From: Patiria miniata
Taxonomy: Eukaryota; Echinodermata; Asteroidea; Valvatida; Asterinidae
Direction of reading: 5' to 3'
Assembly (NCBI RefSeq): GCF_015706575.1
Contig: NW_024037056.1
Coordinates: 3,868,109 to 3,932,108 of the forward strand
DNA: 64,000 nucleotides
Shown here: in pieces, positions 1-14,000 of the stretch
Layout of the letters: every line of letters begins with the position of its first letter
How positions within the stretch are numbered: position 1 is the stretch's first letter
The notes under the pieces: generated by a model
The model's database searches: none
What the model was told of the DNA's origin: nothing
The model's input: the letters and a program-made list of their open reading frames with translations, nothing else
Position numbers and translations under genes: made by a program

Positions 1-708
1 AATAATATGCGATGTTAGTTGCTGGTATAAGTAACTGGTTCTCGGCTTCATTATTGCTAAGCATTATGTTGCTATATAAGCGATTAATTATTTGCTGCTT
101 AAGCCGTTTCGTGAAAATGGCGAGTTATTTACCACAAGTTTGCATAAAACCTTTCACTGTATTACATGACTGTGAAGAGTTATTTTCACTCGGAAAAACA
201 TTCCTCTATTCCTTGTCGCGTGCAGGATGCCATATAATTGTCTTTGTTATTTCGATTGTTGTGAACATGTTTTGAATAACCTAGAGAGATATAACCAGAA
301 TAACACAGAAGTGCTCAACACTGACTGCTGTGGTCGATTACAATTGCAACAAACCTCAAAGGGCAGTTTAAGAAAAAAAAGGAAATATCTGATATTCACT
401 TCAGAACACGTGCACCCTATTTAGTATCAATACCTCCAAATTTGACAGATCGCCATTAATGGTGTCAAAGATAAGGCCCGGGAGAGGCTTCATGTTCAGC
501 GTGTTGTTGTCTTCGACCCGATACACGAGGGAGTGATTTCCTCCACGTTATGCGGTGCACGCCCGCAGAGGAAGCTGACATTTCGACCAGGCCTTTCAGT
601 CTGTGACATGTGTTTTGTCTGCTTTCCTCCATAATAAAATAACTTGGGTTATCATTGGTCAGACCATTGTTAACGGTTAATGGGGTAGGATAAGACCTTA
701 TTCATAAG

Positions 709-1015
709 GAAGCCATTTTCGATCGTGTTCCCTGAATCTATTTTATATTAAAGTGTTAAATGAAATATGGTGCCAGACTATTTTATGATTGGAGTGCGTT
801 CCAAGCCTCACTTTTTTTTTTCTTTTTTTTTAATGTGGCTTAAAACATTAAGGTATGTTTAATCACATCAGATTTTATATTATTCATCAGAGCCGACTGG
901 TATTAATTTGTACTGAACTTTCGTTTCCTTGCTTTCATTTCTATTTGCAAGTTCCAAAAATGAAGAGTTTATACCTCGCTTTCAGTTTAACATGTCCTTT
1001 TCAGTGGCTTTTCAT
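709..1015 (+). repeat. Diverged segment copy A (paralogue of 5950-6450)
   Basis: This stretch aligns by eye with 5950-6450. Shared blocks include GAAGCCATTTT-GATCGTGTTCCC, GTGCCAGAC, GGCTTAAAACATTA, the ATTYATCAGAGC block, and a region around CTTTCATTTCTA ending near ACCTCGCT-TCAGTT. It lacks the 186-bp insertion found in the other copy, so it preserves the empty site. Confidence 0.7.
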
Positions 1016-3461
1016 TCATCCCATGTTCTGAGGAATCTTAGAGACACGCTAACAATTCTATCGCGATGGCCCCCTTCAATGGAGAAAGCATTGTGTTATA
1101 GCTATTGTTCAGATTCTTCGTCACGGGGCGGTTGCTTTGTACAATAGCATGCAGAACGGTGTCTCCATTAAAGGGGGCCTCGTGTATTTACATCTGTGTC
1201 GTATTCGTCTGATCGGACATGTTGTTTCCGGATTTTGCAATGTTACGGTGGCCCAGAGTGGACAATCACAAAACTAAGAACTGACGATACGTCCTTATTG
1301 TGAGAAATTCTGCTCATAAACCCCACAGAAAAATCTTTAGGCCTATAGGTTCTAGTGTGTATAGGTTGGCTAAAAGTAAAGAATTGTTGTGTTCACGAAC
1401 ATGCACCTAGCCACGACGTGACTTTAACTTTACGCAAACCCTAAGGAATTCAGTGTTTGATGCACAAGCGGACTTTGTTTGAGATATCTGTATGTGAAAC
1501 ATGTCTGCTGTTTCCTCAGGAAATATTAAAACTTGTGCATAGATTTCCTCCGGAGAATTCGATGTCAAGTTTGTCGTGACATCATGATCGCAAGAGGGCG
1601 GGGCATATTACAGCCCCTAATGAAACAATATTGCACTGATAAGTGGGGGGAAAAACTGGCGTAGAGTTAATATTATATTATTCATATCCGCTTGATAATG
1701 TGTTAAAGGTGTTGTTTTTATGTAATCGAATCAAACAAAGTCCCTCGGAAAGTGCGCCCTCCCTTCCCAGGAGGCCGAGTAATTTTCATTCTGCCATTTT
1801 GTGTCTGCGCGCATTTTCATTTTTATTTGGTCATTTCCGTCGCTTTTATTTGTTACCGAGTGCGATTAATTTGTGTTTGTCCTTGGTTCCTCCCCTTTCA
1901 CTCATAGATTCCGTATGGATTGATTTCCATATTACGCCCTCGCCGAGTTTGCATTGGAATTGACGGTTCATCTGCCAAGAACCAATTGATCTTAATTTAA
2001 AACATCTAACCCACGCATTTTATACTTGCTATGATTTTGATTGGCGTGATGAGACTTTTGGTCAAAAATCTCCCAAATATGGAATCACACTTCCTCTTTT
2101 ATGTTTGGGATGAGTTGAATTATTGGGTTTTTTTCATTTTTAATTTTAAGCCCTTCTCATTTCCTATCAACTCTGTGCATAGCTGAGAGCGCTATACACT
2201 TTTGGTTGCGCATGCGCTCTAGCTCTGCAGATCCGCCATATTGGAACAAACAATAAGCTTGTAAAACCATGGAGAAATAAGACGCATTCTCCGTGGCAAA
2301 ACAAAGATTTTCGCGTCGTCCATATAATATTTGACAACACTCTAAGAGTCTACGTATATAGGCCTAATATTCGGGCCCATAAACCCATAAATACAGTACA
2401 TTTTGTTTTATATCTCTTACATTTCTCCAGACCAGTGTTTTTAAAAATGAGTTTTGTGTGTCCAAACTCAGTTCTATCATTGCAGTGTTTTGATTCCCAT
2501 TGCTTCGATGCGCAAACATCGACAAAAGAGAAGGTCAGTTGGAAGTTCCAATCAGACACTACTGTCGAATAAACTAATTAACGAATTATAACTACGGAAT
2601 GGACCTCGAATACTCTGGGGGAACGACCTTACGATTCATAAAGGAAGTTATTAATTACCCAGTCGGTTGGTAAAAACAAGCGACGTCAGACAGCTGTATA
2701 GATGGGTGAAATTGGGTCCTGAAAAGTGTATTTTTCCATTTCAATCTGAGAGCATTAAGGGAGATTTTCACTTGCTGCATGTGAACCAATGGGACTCGGT
2801 GCAGTTTACTTTCAAGCATCCCAAACTGCGTATCATCCGGTACTTTTGGCGTCACAAATCTGTTACAAGAGTTGAAATCTTCTCAGAATCTAGATTGTTT
2901 TTCATCTTCCCGTGCATGTACTTGAGTAATTAAAAAGTACGTGAACGTCAGTAATGATTTTTTTGGTTAGTCTCTGGAGAGCGCGCTTAATCAAGTGACC
3001 TTGTTGGTTTCCACGGTGATGACCTACTTCTGTCAAGCTGCCAGAGAGGGGGACCTTCCTGCTACCGTCTCCGGGGTGGGCTTCTGCCCTGGGGGCTTTT
3101 TGATTTACCCCATGTCACCCCGCCCTCTCTTGGCGATGACTGGATATCTCTGGGGGATCGGCCGCGCGAGCAGCCTGGAAGGCAAAATCTCAACCATTTG
3201 AGAGCGCCGCCAGCCATTTGCGGAACAGTTTTCCGCTTCCCTGATTCGATTAGGACCAATTAATTTTAAAGGGTAGCTCCTCGAGTGAGAGAACAATGGT
3301 GCCGCAAAATGCGAAGCTGTCTACATGCTTTTGGGGTTTGTGGTTGGGAACTTGGGATCAGTGTGTACGTCATTTGTAGATTGGAAACTTTTGGAGTACA
3401 GACGGTGCAGCTTCTTTAGGCAGTGAGATTACATAAAAGTCACTTTCCTGTTTTATTATTA

Positions 3462-3764
3462 GTACGGCAGGTAGGTGATGGGATTGTGCCTTTGATGATG
3501 CAAGCATGGCATTTGGCACACAGTCAGAGTATGTTTTAAGAAATATATTTGGCTATAGGTCATCGCAGATTTGTCCTTTGAAAAAACTAGAGGTAGAATA
3601 ACAAGCAATGACAGCCATTCTATTTTTTTTTCAAAGGACAAATCTGCGATGGCGCTATATCCAAATATCTTTCTTAAGACAGACATTCTCTGACTGTGTG
3701 CCAAATTCCATGCTTGTATCATCAAAGGCACAATTCCCCCAAATATCTCCCCTATCTGCCCCAC
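3462..3764. mobile_element. TA-flanked palindromic MITE, copy 1
   Basis: The two halves are reverse complements. GTACGGCAGGTAGG at the left matches CCTATCTGCCCCAC at the right, and CGCAGATTTGTCCTTTGAAAA faces its complement across a short centre near 3600. TA lies on both sides, as expected for Tc1/mariner-type non-autonomous elements. A second copy is at 37169-37508. Open frames inside are by-products of the fold-back structure. Confidence 0.7.
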
Positions 3765-4427
3765 TAGTTTTGCCTGGAAAAATTTTACTTTGCTGTAATT
3801 CAAGACTCTCTGCGTTTTATATTTAGATCTTGACGCCTTCAGGACATTTGTGAGAAGGTTGGCGAAATCACCGGAGGATTTCTTTTATATAGACATTTTT
3901 GATCCAACTATTTATTGCTCATCTTCAGACCGATTAATAAAGACGATTTATGAACGAGCGGGACTAGACATTAGAGAGTTGTTGCCCGTTGGTCAGTCTG
4001 AGTGAAGTAGTAGGGCAACAGAATGGCAATTCGTTAGGCCCGAGGAGAGACAAACGGACACAGGGTAACTACCCATGTCCACTGGGTCATTATGATTTCC
4101 CTGCTTGTTTCTCTCAAACCTGGGATTCAAGGAGATCCTGACCAGGGTTTGACTGACCGTGCCTGCGGACATTGCACCTGTTAGTTTGAACATGGAGGAA
4201 TAACCGTCCATGGTTTGAGCAAAGACTGTAAGAAATCCTTGTAACCATTTAAATGTTGAATGTACGGTCATCCCCGCCTTTTACCAATAGAGGCCAGAGT
4301 GTTCATTTTGTGTTTCTCGTCTATGGTTTCTCATTTGAGGGTTGAATATCTGAGTGTGCGAATGTTAAGACCTGTTCCAGTAAAAATCTTCTTTTAAATT
4401 GTACCAAGACCTAACATTGTCACTTAA

Positions 4428-4757
4428 CCCTCCTATGCAAACATACATTCTGTGCAAAGTTCTCCTTTCATCAGTCAAAATCAATCAAGTGACTGTTTTC
4501 ATCAGTTAATAGCTCCCAGCCTACAGGAGTGACTGGATGACATGTGACTGTTTATGTAGCTTGATAGAGTTGTACTTTGACTGCATTATGTAGGTGATTG
4601 ATAAGCCAGCTGTGCCTATATACTTCTTGCCTGCTTTTGTCTGTTGACTGAATTTGACTAGCCACGTTGCTTGCTAGAAATATGATCTGATAGCGTGTGT
4701 AAAAGGCATGGCATGGAAGAGGATTGATTTTTTTGACTGTCTGTGACAGTTCAAACA
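4428..4757 (-). mobile_element. piggyBac-like MITE, truncated, copy 1
   Basis: The left end reads TTAA followed by CCCTCCTATGCAAAC. The interior is the reverse complement of 27712-28036, sharing GTCTGTTGACTGAATTTG, GATAAGCCAGCTGTG and CAAGTGACTGTT. TTAA followed by CCCT resembles piggyBac target site and terminal sequence. The other end lacks the matching terminus, so the copy looks incomplete. The family assignment rests only on the terminal bases. Confidence 0.45.
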
Positions 4758-5949
4758 CATCTCTAATTCTATTTTTGTGAATGGTGTATAGGCCTACAAC
4801 AAAAATGTTCAACAGAGTACAATGTCGCATGTTTACAACAAAGATGCTCCTGACGCGAGATTCCGAAACAGTCCCAACAATTTCGTGATGTGATGTTGCT
4901 CTCTCGTCGATTGTTTTTGAAGGTTAATTTGGGCTTGTCTTGGTTTCTTTATACAATGAACGAAGCTTTCAACTCTCAAGATGAATCGTCTGAGGAAAAA
5001 AATAAATCATCAACTCCCCCCACAAGGAAAATAATCTTCACACCTCGTAGTACTTGAGGAAACTCCCTGACGATATACATGTACTGATGACTCGTGCGCC
5101 CAACGGGCCTCTTCCCCGTCTTGTTTCTCTCATTTGCCACCTGAGCCATTGCCCCCCCCCCCCACCCAGCCGTTTCGATGGCTAAAAGGTAGACCGTTCA
5201 AAGATTTGTTGTTTTACCTTTTGTATACGAGTTTCAACTTCCTCAAGTGACCGGATTGTGGAGAGTTGTCTACTAGGGCTGTGACATCCTTCAAAACTTT
5301 TGGCAATCGCAAATCAGTTTTAACATTGAACTTGATGTCAACTTGTAATGTTGCAGTTCCCGGAAGGAAACTCGTGAGTTAACTTAATCAGAATAACACT
5401 CAAGAAAACAAGGTGTTTTTTTTATCCATGTGAACTTATAAAGAGTTTCGGATTATGTTGTACGGAAGCCTGTAAAGGATGTATCATGTAATTACTGATC
5501 CTGCCATTAGAAATATCCCAGACATCCTCTTGGAAATTAAATACGTAAAACACTTGTAACAAATGTAAAAAAAAAAAAAGGCATGGAAGCCACATGCAAT
5601 TGGAGTGGTCTGGCAACGCGCATCCAACCAGTGATTAAATTATGGGATGGGAGGGAAGGTTGGATTACTCACAGGCAGTCATGTACAGGCTGTGAGCGCG
5701 AGGAATATCTGACTAATTAGTCCGGATATCCGCGGAATTAGCCAATAAATCCATTTACATTTCACTCAATTGGGGGAGATGTCGGAGCAACTTACGGCGG
5801 GCTGAGAGCTGGACGCGCTGGTGTAAGGCCTATCCGTGTTACTTTGCACAGTTTGCCGAATCTTTTAGATAGGGGGAAACTGGAATCACTGTCCAAACAT
5901 TTCAGAAGAATCGTGGAACCCTGTGGAAGGAGGATAATATACCTCATTC

Positions 5950-6450
5950 TTAGGGAAGCCATTTTTGATCGTGTTCCCCAATCTGTTTTATGAATTATAA
6001 ATTGTTTAATGGGAGGGTGCCAGACGATTATATGCTTGGAATGCATTCCATGCCTCCTTTCATTTTTCTTGTGAATGAGGCTTAAAACATTAGCGTATAT
6101 GTTTAATCACAAAAGTTACATTATTTATCAGAAAGTAAAGTAAGTTAAAGTAAAGGGGACGAACCTGTGTTAACAGGAACGGAGTGCCCATCTCTCTTTC
6201 ATTAGCAATTGCCCCAGACTCATATGCTGCTGTGGGGGGATCGCCACACCTCCTCCACAGCGAGTCTGTTACCTTCCCAGCATTGAATAATGCCGGTACC
6301 CATTTAACACCTGGGTTGATTTATCAGAGCAGACTGGCATGGTAGGCCTATTACTTTGAAGTTTGTTATGAACTTTTATTTCATTGCTTTCATTTCTACT
6401 CGCAAGTTTCAAAAACAAGAGTTTACCTCGCTGTCAGTTCAATATGGCCG
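5950..6450 (+). repeat. Diverged segment copy B, interrupted by a short insertion
   Basis: Homologous to 709-1015 in the same orientation, with continuous similarity on both sides of an insertion at 6133-6318. The two copies are clearly diverged, so the duplication is older than the insertion. Confidence 0.7.
6133..6318 (-). mobile_element. Short SINE-like insertion with 10-bp target-site duplication
   Basis: The 186-bp insert is flanked by the direct repeat ATTTATCAGA (6123-6132 and 6319-6328). Copy A of the host segment has a single ATTCATCAGA at the same point. One end is a run of AGTAAAG-like units, resembling the simple-repeat tail of a SINE read on the minus strand. I recognise no clear RNA polymerase III promoter box, so the class is inferred from size, tail and duplication length. 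Confidence 0.6.
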
Positions 6451-7054
6451 TCTCGTGAATAAGGTCTCTTGTAACAACGTTAAATCTGTAAGTAAAAAGA
6501 ACCAACATTTACGACATCTGCGTCAGCCAAAATGTTACGAAATGAACGAAAACCATGCCGAATGTATGAAACTCAATGAACGCGCGCCATAGGTTTAGTA
6601 AAACAAAAATGACCCCAAGTTCGCAGTTGCACGCGCAGTGATCTAACCAGTCTCATTACAAATGTCAAATCACTAGCTCAACACGCAAGCTGGACTGAAA
6701 ATGGACATTTATTTATGACACAATTTGAATTTAGTTTGACATAAGTCGAATTAATGTCTGTCCATTTCTGTCCGACATGGCTTTCCATATAATCATGTAA
6801 CACCGGAGACCGGGCAGAAATGTTCCCTATAAAAAAATTATATAATGCTGATTCACTATATAATGGACTATAGGAGTGGACGTAGAGTGGAAGGATAATC
6901 AGGACTGACAGTCTCGTCTGTCAACGCCGCGTTTGGCGATCAGAACCAATCGCGAACGGACGGGCAATGGTTCAGTGACCATGCGGGACATGAAGTTACA
7001 AAATTCAAGTTTGCTTTTTCATGCTTCCTTTGGATCTGGCAGACTGAGTTGAAA

Positions 7055-7425
7055 CACAATTAAAGGTGTGGCACTTTTTGGCATACATGTACCGATATCC
7101 CCGTAGTGTATCCGGGTTTTTTTTATATAAAAGATTAGTCAAAACTTTGAAAAGACTTGACAGACCACATACACAGTGGCGGTATGAAGTGGCAAAATTT
7201 GCCGATCTTATTCTATCTTAAAATAATTTGTCAAAATTGAAGGTGTGGCGCTTTTGCTGTTCCAAGATACCCGAAGTGTATCAGTTTTTATAAATTAAAA
7301 GATTAGTCGAAACTTTGAAAAAACTTAAAAGACCACAATGGCGGTATGAAGTGGCAAAACATCTCTTGTATGCCAGAAGAAGCTACCGATCTTATCCTAG
7401 ATCTTAAACTACTTTGTCCCCCGTG
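7055..7425 (+). repeat. Two-unit tandem duplication, about 180 bp
   Basis: Two successive units share AAGGTGTGGC, AAAAGATTAGTC-AAACTTTGAAAA, GGCGGTATGAAGTGGCAAAA and CCGATCTTAT-CTA-ATCTTAAA. They differ by substitutions and small indels, so this is not a recent copy. No coding content is seen. Confidence 0.65.
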
Positions 7426-8026
7426 CTCAAATTGATCCCTTGCGTAACCAATTTTGCGTCCATCATCTCCATCGATTCTTATCGTCTCTGTATTTCCATA
7501 CCAATTAATCCACAAATCGGTTTCGACTGGGATACACGTTTTAGTCAACAGCAACATGCCCCTGACCGGTCACAAAGCTCCTGCGCGATGACCTCATGAT
7601 GACCTCATCTTTTCCCCTGAGCGGATAAACCACCAACCTGCTCCCTTTCTTGAGATATGACTGTACAGGTCTCAGTATTGGATCAGAAGACGCGGCAACC
7701 TGTTGAACAAGTGGCAAACTTTTCTCTTAAACTAATTACAGGGTTTAAGGAACTTCCGTCTTTAATAAGGCGATTATTTTATTCCAAGACCTTCCTAGGA
7801 AGACAGAAGATGTGCTAGGCCGTTTACTCATAACATCAGGGGTATGACTTAACCTGAATACCCATTGTATTCTTTGCTAGATATGTCTGATTTCGACATC
7901 AAATTCCAAAATGTGATTTGGTACTAATGCACTGTACCCTTTTCCCATGACAGGAAGCTCTTGTACCAGCAGCGGGTCTGCGTCGTCTGAGCCTGCCGTG
8001 TAGATACTCCTCCTCCAGGCGGCAAG

Positions 8027-11000
8027 ATGACGGCTTTCTGTGGTTGTTGTGCGTCTTTGGTAACTGGATGTTACGGGTGCCATGGCAGGCACGATGTCGA
8101 AAAGAGAGAAGCCACCAAACTCGTAAGCTGAATATTTTCAGATCTTTTTTTTTGTAAAAGGAGTAAAGGAGTGTATGTTCATACTATGGGTTAGTGCATG
8201 CACGGTTTACAGAGGAAAAGATCAAAGAAAATGTTACGATTCGTGTTACATCGAGCTGGCCAGTCAAGAAATCAGTTGCGCCGTATAGAATCTCTTCCAA
8301 GATCATAGGACGGACTTCTGGATACAAAACTTGAAATGAAGTGCTAAATGTACAGTACACCCCAATCTTGGAATGAGCACGAAAGTTTTTGAAATGGAAA
8401 TCAAGAGAACGCATAAATTGTGTATTATATGAGGCATTTAACTTCAAAGTATCTTGATGTATGAAAAAAATCATAGCGCGGAATCTTTGATGAAGGAGAG
8501 TTGCTTACAAAATGAAATAAAACAGAACCAAAACTTTTAAAATTAAATCTTCCGCAGAGATTCGTTCGTGAATGATTTATACACAGCCTGATCCTGATAA
8601 CACAATTGAAAATGAAAGCCAGGGCACAGAGTTTTAATATTTATGGTTTTGACCATCGCTTGACATGAAGCACACTTGTACTGTTCCAGCAGGGTTCCGT
8701 GCATGTACTTGTTATTGTGTTGATGTAAAAACTATAAGCGAAAGCAGGAAATTAGCTTAAGCTCATAGGGGCGGTTGGAAAGCCATGGCATTGAAGTGGT
8801 AGCCCGGGTTTATGTTTCACACTCAATTATTCTGATGTTTAGTCGTTGTTACATTACTTACATGCACTTATGGTTTGTTAAAGTGAAGATGATCATAGAA
8901 GCATACTGCAAGATATGGAGATAATTTGGATGTTTGCGTGAGCTTACTCGACGCTTAAAAGTCTCTTCCTGGCTCGTTAATGTTAAACTGATGTTTAGGT
9001 CACTGTTGTTTCGGTGAACAAACGACCCATGCACGTATAAATGTATTTTGAAACAGTGATTCTATGATTAATGGTCAATTTTCACAGATATCTCGGTTAT
9101 ATTGGAGATATTTCTAGAAGGGTTTGTACACAGGCTCGATGCTCCAAGATCGAGCTAACTGTTTGTATAGGGGGCCTAATTCATCAGTCACATTATTGTG
9201 TCTGTATCCCCTCGATGCACGCTCTGTTGAGGGCGATACATTTGATTTCTCCTAAAACCAAAAATGACCTTGTTGTTGGTTGGCCTGCCTCATTACAAAA
9301 ATGGTATGTACTATACACAACTACCTCTCTAACCAGGAACTGTTCATGCTTCGATCGCTAGAGGGCCATCTATACGCTATTAAAGCATACAGAAAAGTTT
9401 GTAGGAACTTGATTTTCATGTCCACCTATACAGTGCCAAAGGCAATGCCACCGTCACAAATACGTATCTGCTTTCACGCTGTAAGCATCCGCACCTTATC
9501 ACAACTCTCCTGCCCCTATCCTTGTAACATAATCCCTTTTATAACTTGGAATTTCCCTTTGTCCTCAGACTTCTTAACGAGCACCTAACAAATTTCCGTC
9601 CCGTGTTGTTCTTCTTAATGAATTCTATCAACTCGTCTGGGCTCTTTTAGCTGTCATGTAGTTGCATTTACGACCGGACCGGCAACTTGTCCAGAATATT
9701 GCTTATAATAAGGCCCGTGCTTCTCTTGGCAGTTGCTTCCTGTGCAGTGCTGTCACAATTCACCCATTAGATGTATGCAGAGACGTTTGAAAAATCAACC
9801 GCTTGAGGGCGCGCTAGGTCAAATCCGGTTTAGTCATGCATCTTGTAACCTGACGCCATTTTAGATCCACATTCGTGAGTGCGGCCAACGTTTATAAACT
9901 GGTATCGACAAATTTAACACACGGACAATCTTGACGAATTTTGGACCTGAGATGTCATTTATACTGTGAAATATATATAAAAATACACCTGATTTTGGTC
10001 ATTGTTACAAGGTTGGAAAATATAGGCTATACAGATAACTAAGTTTTGTCAACGCTATTCTCACGCAGAGCATAACATTTGCTAAGCCAAATCACATTCA
10101 TTGCTGTGGACAGATTTCCCGTGCGACTGTTTTGGCATCACATGATCACAAGCATCAATCGGATTGCCTTTGGTTATTTTTACGGCCTCTCTACGCGCAA
10201 TATATCTGTTTTACTTGCGTTTAAACTCCCTGTAGCTAAACTCCTGCATTGAAAAGATCTTTGAGCGATATTTTCTTTGTAGTGTCCGTTGTTTCTTGCA
10301 GTGAAAAGAAAGGACAGTTTAGTGTCCTCAATTCTGAATTATCACGTTATAAAGAAGAAAAGTTTTACTTTAGCAAAGTTGACCTTCACTGTCTTCGCAA
10401 ATTATTTTTTAGCCCATCGACACATAGAGGCTTCAAAAACCACAAGTTCACACCAAATATGTGTCATGTTTTCAAGGACCTAGAGGAAACGTTATCAAAA
10501 TGTCGTATCAATGACAGCCTGACTCATGTTGGGATCTGATACGTTCTGTCATCGTCGACACTCGAAAAAAGTTGTTACTGAAACATGGCCATGTCCCTGG
10601 AGCCTTTGATTCTTCAGGATTCCTTCTGCACACTGTGATGTGTACGTAATTATACGATAACCTTATTATGTTTAGATATCACAGAAGGTGTGTGTACTCT
10701 GCGGCAGCTTTTTAATATGGGGCGTCGGATGCGAGTCATTTCACTTTTGAAACAAATCCAAAATATCAGTGACGCACATTGCGGGTGAATGTTATTAGAA
10801 AAACTAAATGCATATTTTTAGCAGCTCAACCAATCATCATCTATTTCCGTTAGTCCGTACGTTAGTTAGTTAGTTAGTTCGTTAGTGAGTAATACATTGT
10901 CTTTTGCTCCTACACATTTTGATCAATTTCAACCAAACTTTGTCAAAAGTATCATTAGCCCAGCCCCAACATGTCGCATGACCAAACTGGGGTCAAAGGT

Positions 11001-14000
11001 AATCATGGGGTCAAGGTCAAAATAACGTCAACTTTCAACAGTAGCGCTGTCAACATGTTTGCCTTGGTCAAACATTAAAAATGTCCACAGTGACATCTTT
11101 GTCTGACCTACAGCTACGGGGTCAAAGGTAAAAAAAAGGTGAACACAAATTTGACCTGCAGCTTCCGAGATATCCGATCGTATTTAGTTTGTTCAAACTC
11201 GCAATTGCTGTAAGACAGTATCAAGTTTTACCGCCTGAACAAACTTTACGTATACATACCGTGGCAACAAAACATAACTTGCATTTTCCTGAGAGGGGAC
11301 TTAATTGGGTTGGCAGCAATTGACCGATTCATTATAGGCCCCTCCCACTGCGCGCGTGATCAACAACACGTGTGCCTCTCCAATGCCACACTATTTGTTA
11401 CAGACAAGCGCGTCATATGCGCGTGCACGCATGTCGGACATTTTGTGCACGCACGTCGGACATTAATCACGGCTGTGATTGGTCAAAACAGTATTGGGCG
11501 GGGCTTAATTAGTGGATCGGTCTATTATGATACAAATGTCGTACCTTTTGTTAATATCTCGTGTCTGATCACCCCGTTGCTTATTTTCATTTACACATTA
11601 ATTTATAACCTTCTCACACGCGTGAGAAGGCTCGATATTGTTGTGTGATGAGTTCTAATGTACGTCAAACACCAGCTTAGGCGTATCACATTGGTATAAT
11701 GTTCGAAAGTCTGTATACTGTAGACATGAAGTAACTCGAGTGATTACGATCTTCCGGCCACGGTGCTCTGCAGATGTTCGTGGGTTTTTTTCATGCACGA
11801 AGTAAACCCACTCTTCAATTGTGAGGTCGTTGTAGCAATTTCCTCTCCGGATCAGACGCGCTGAGGTCGGCGCGTCTCGTGGGAGTTTGGTACCCAGGCA
11901 AAACTCTTGCCACTGCCTTGGGCTGATAAGAAACAAGAAAGACACCCCGTCTTGTATACTGAAGCTTGAGGATGCCAAAATTTGAAAGTCGAAGTCGATC
12001 ATGAATCCGTAGATCTACTGATTGTGTATCGTAACGCTATTGTGACTGCACAGACGTAAAGTACACGTCGTCTTCTGTTTTCATTAACTTTAGAAAGTTT
12101 TGCGTTTGTCAAAATATTCGACTTGCAAGTCTGGATAGATGCTGAGTTTAGTTTTGACACCAATAACTATCATCGAATGATGTGAATTAGTCTAATTAAA
12201 CAATTTCTCGGAATTTATGAGCTTTGACCTTTTAATCGAATTAAAAGCTAAGTCATTAGCATCAACTGTCTAGCATGAAGATTGCTACATCTGCAGTAAA
12301 AAGAGCCATGGCATTATGACAAACACGGGAAAAGCATGTTTTAGGGGTATGGGATTGGTGGTCATGTTTTATAAACCGCTGGAAAAGAATTTCAGCAAAT
12401 CATGGTTTTGCTTTGAACACCGGGGCACTTTATTTCTATAGCGATTCCCAAGGGTAACGATCGAACACTTTGGTGACAGATTGGCTCTGTAGCCAGTCTC
12501 AAGACGTGAAACTCGATCCCCTAGACGCTTAAGAAGGACTTCCTTCCCAAATTTAATTCAGGAAACCTCAAAGAACCTTAGCAGTCCAACAGTCTGAATT
12601 TCATGTTTTTTGTTTCCTCTTATGGAGAAATGTTCACCGTGTTTCTACATCGTGAACAAGCTGATACTGTTGTCCGTGACGGAAGTTGTTCAGGCGTAAC
12701 GGAATTTTTAAGGATCTATGTTATCTATACGTCACCACTGGTCAATATTATAATATTCCATGAGTCAGGAGAATATTTCTATTAAGACGTCTATCAGTGC
12801 ATGTGTTTGGAAAGGAACAGGAAATACCCCCTTATGGTTATTCCCGTTATTAATTTTATTTTTTTACCTTTTCGTTCTCGGGGGTATGTTTCCTCTGCAG
12901 ACGGAGCGGCTGTGGTTCATCTTCGTTCTGCTGGTGTCGTTCACGTCACTGGCCAACATGTTCTTCTGGCTGTCCGCGGTCAACGACTCGGCTGACTTCA
13001 ACAGGTGAGGGAAACGCCGGTGACCTGGGCTCTATCACCGGTGTACTGCTCTGTCCCTGATACGGTGCCCCCCTTCCGACCCCATTGCTGCCAAAGCTGG
13101 TCAATATCGTCCAGACTGAGACGCAAGTGCCGGAAAAGCATGGCATAACAACTAAATTAGGTCAACCTGATGCTCACTTTTTACTAATTTTCCACAGTTT
13201 CATTCAGCAAAGTTGAGATTTTCTCTTTCCGAATTTGAGTCCTCGATTTAAATTTTAACATGACATTTTCTGCAAACTTTTTAACCACAATCATGACGCA
13301 AAGCATAACACTGCCGGCACGTGTCCAACTTTTGGAAGAGACCATTTTGTAATTATTTCTGGTATCGTGACTGAACAAAATGTTTTCAAAAAAGGGAGTC
13401 TGTATACAATATGTTTCTGTTTGGAAACCTCCATGTTTAAAAGCCTTGAATTGTGTGACAACATAACGTGTGTGATTTTTCTAATGTACAAAGTATAATA
13501 CATGTATCAGAAGTAACACTCAGCCTAAGACAAAGACTAAGCGTTTTCTTGTCAGAACTGGATCCATCTTCAGAAAATGAAACACGACGTGTTATTTCCG
13601 CTTTCAAACCAGAGACCTTGCAGAGATGACGGGCCTGTGGTGGCGCTATTACATCTTCTTCATGGCTCTGTCATGCGCCCTCTGCGGCTATGCTGCTCTG
13701 CTCTTGGTGAGTCCGTGATTATATCTTTTCCTGATTTTGGAATCTTGAGGGCGCCAGTCATGCCTTGGGGACAGCGTTCCACTGTCTACTGGGCTTTGTC
13801 TGAGCATCCGTATTTAGGTTTTGTTCCATTTACTAGTAATCAACGTAATACAAAAAAAATGATAAACAACACCGTAAAAATGTTTTATTCGAAGATAAAA
13901 ATCAGATTGTAAAAAAGGTGTGTCTTATTTTTGTGTTTTTATTTGCAGATCTTCGCATTTTTACACATTGCTATTGGACAACAGTTACAACTGCACGGAG

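Larger units (their letters stand above)
1..8026. other. Non-coding region upstream of the GDPD-like gene
   Basis: No exon with convincing protein similarity or splice-consistent coding was found here on either strand. The stretch contains a TA-flanked palindromic MITE near 3.5 kb, a piggyBac-like repeat near 4.4 kb, two diverged copies of one segment (about 709-1015 and 5950-6450), a short tandem duplication near 7.05-7.43 kb, and poly-C and poly-T runs. A GC-richer patch at about 3010-3260 is open in several frames but resembles nothing I know. The promoter and 5' UTR of the gene starting at 8027 should lie in the last part; I see no clear TATA box. Confidence 0.5.

Noticed and set aside
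3459-3826. Open frames on both strands near 3.5 kb, with a like frame near 37.1 kb
   Set aside because: They are by-products of the palindromic TA-flanked MITE.
11655-12002. 115-codon minus-strand frame in intron 1
   Set aside because: No recognisable domain, no splice or promoter support. It could be chance, so it is only mentioned in the intron entry.
13621-13912. Alternative frame through exon 3 of the GDPD-like gene
   Set aside because: Using the acceptor at 13612 instead of the later CAG gives the family-like frame and keeps all phases consistent.
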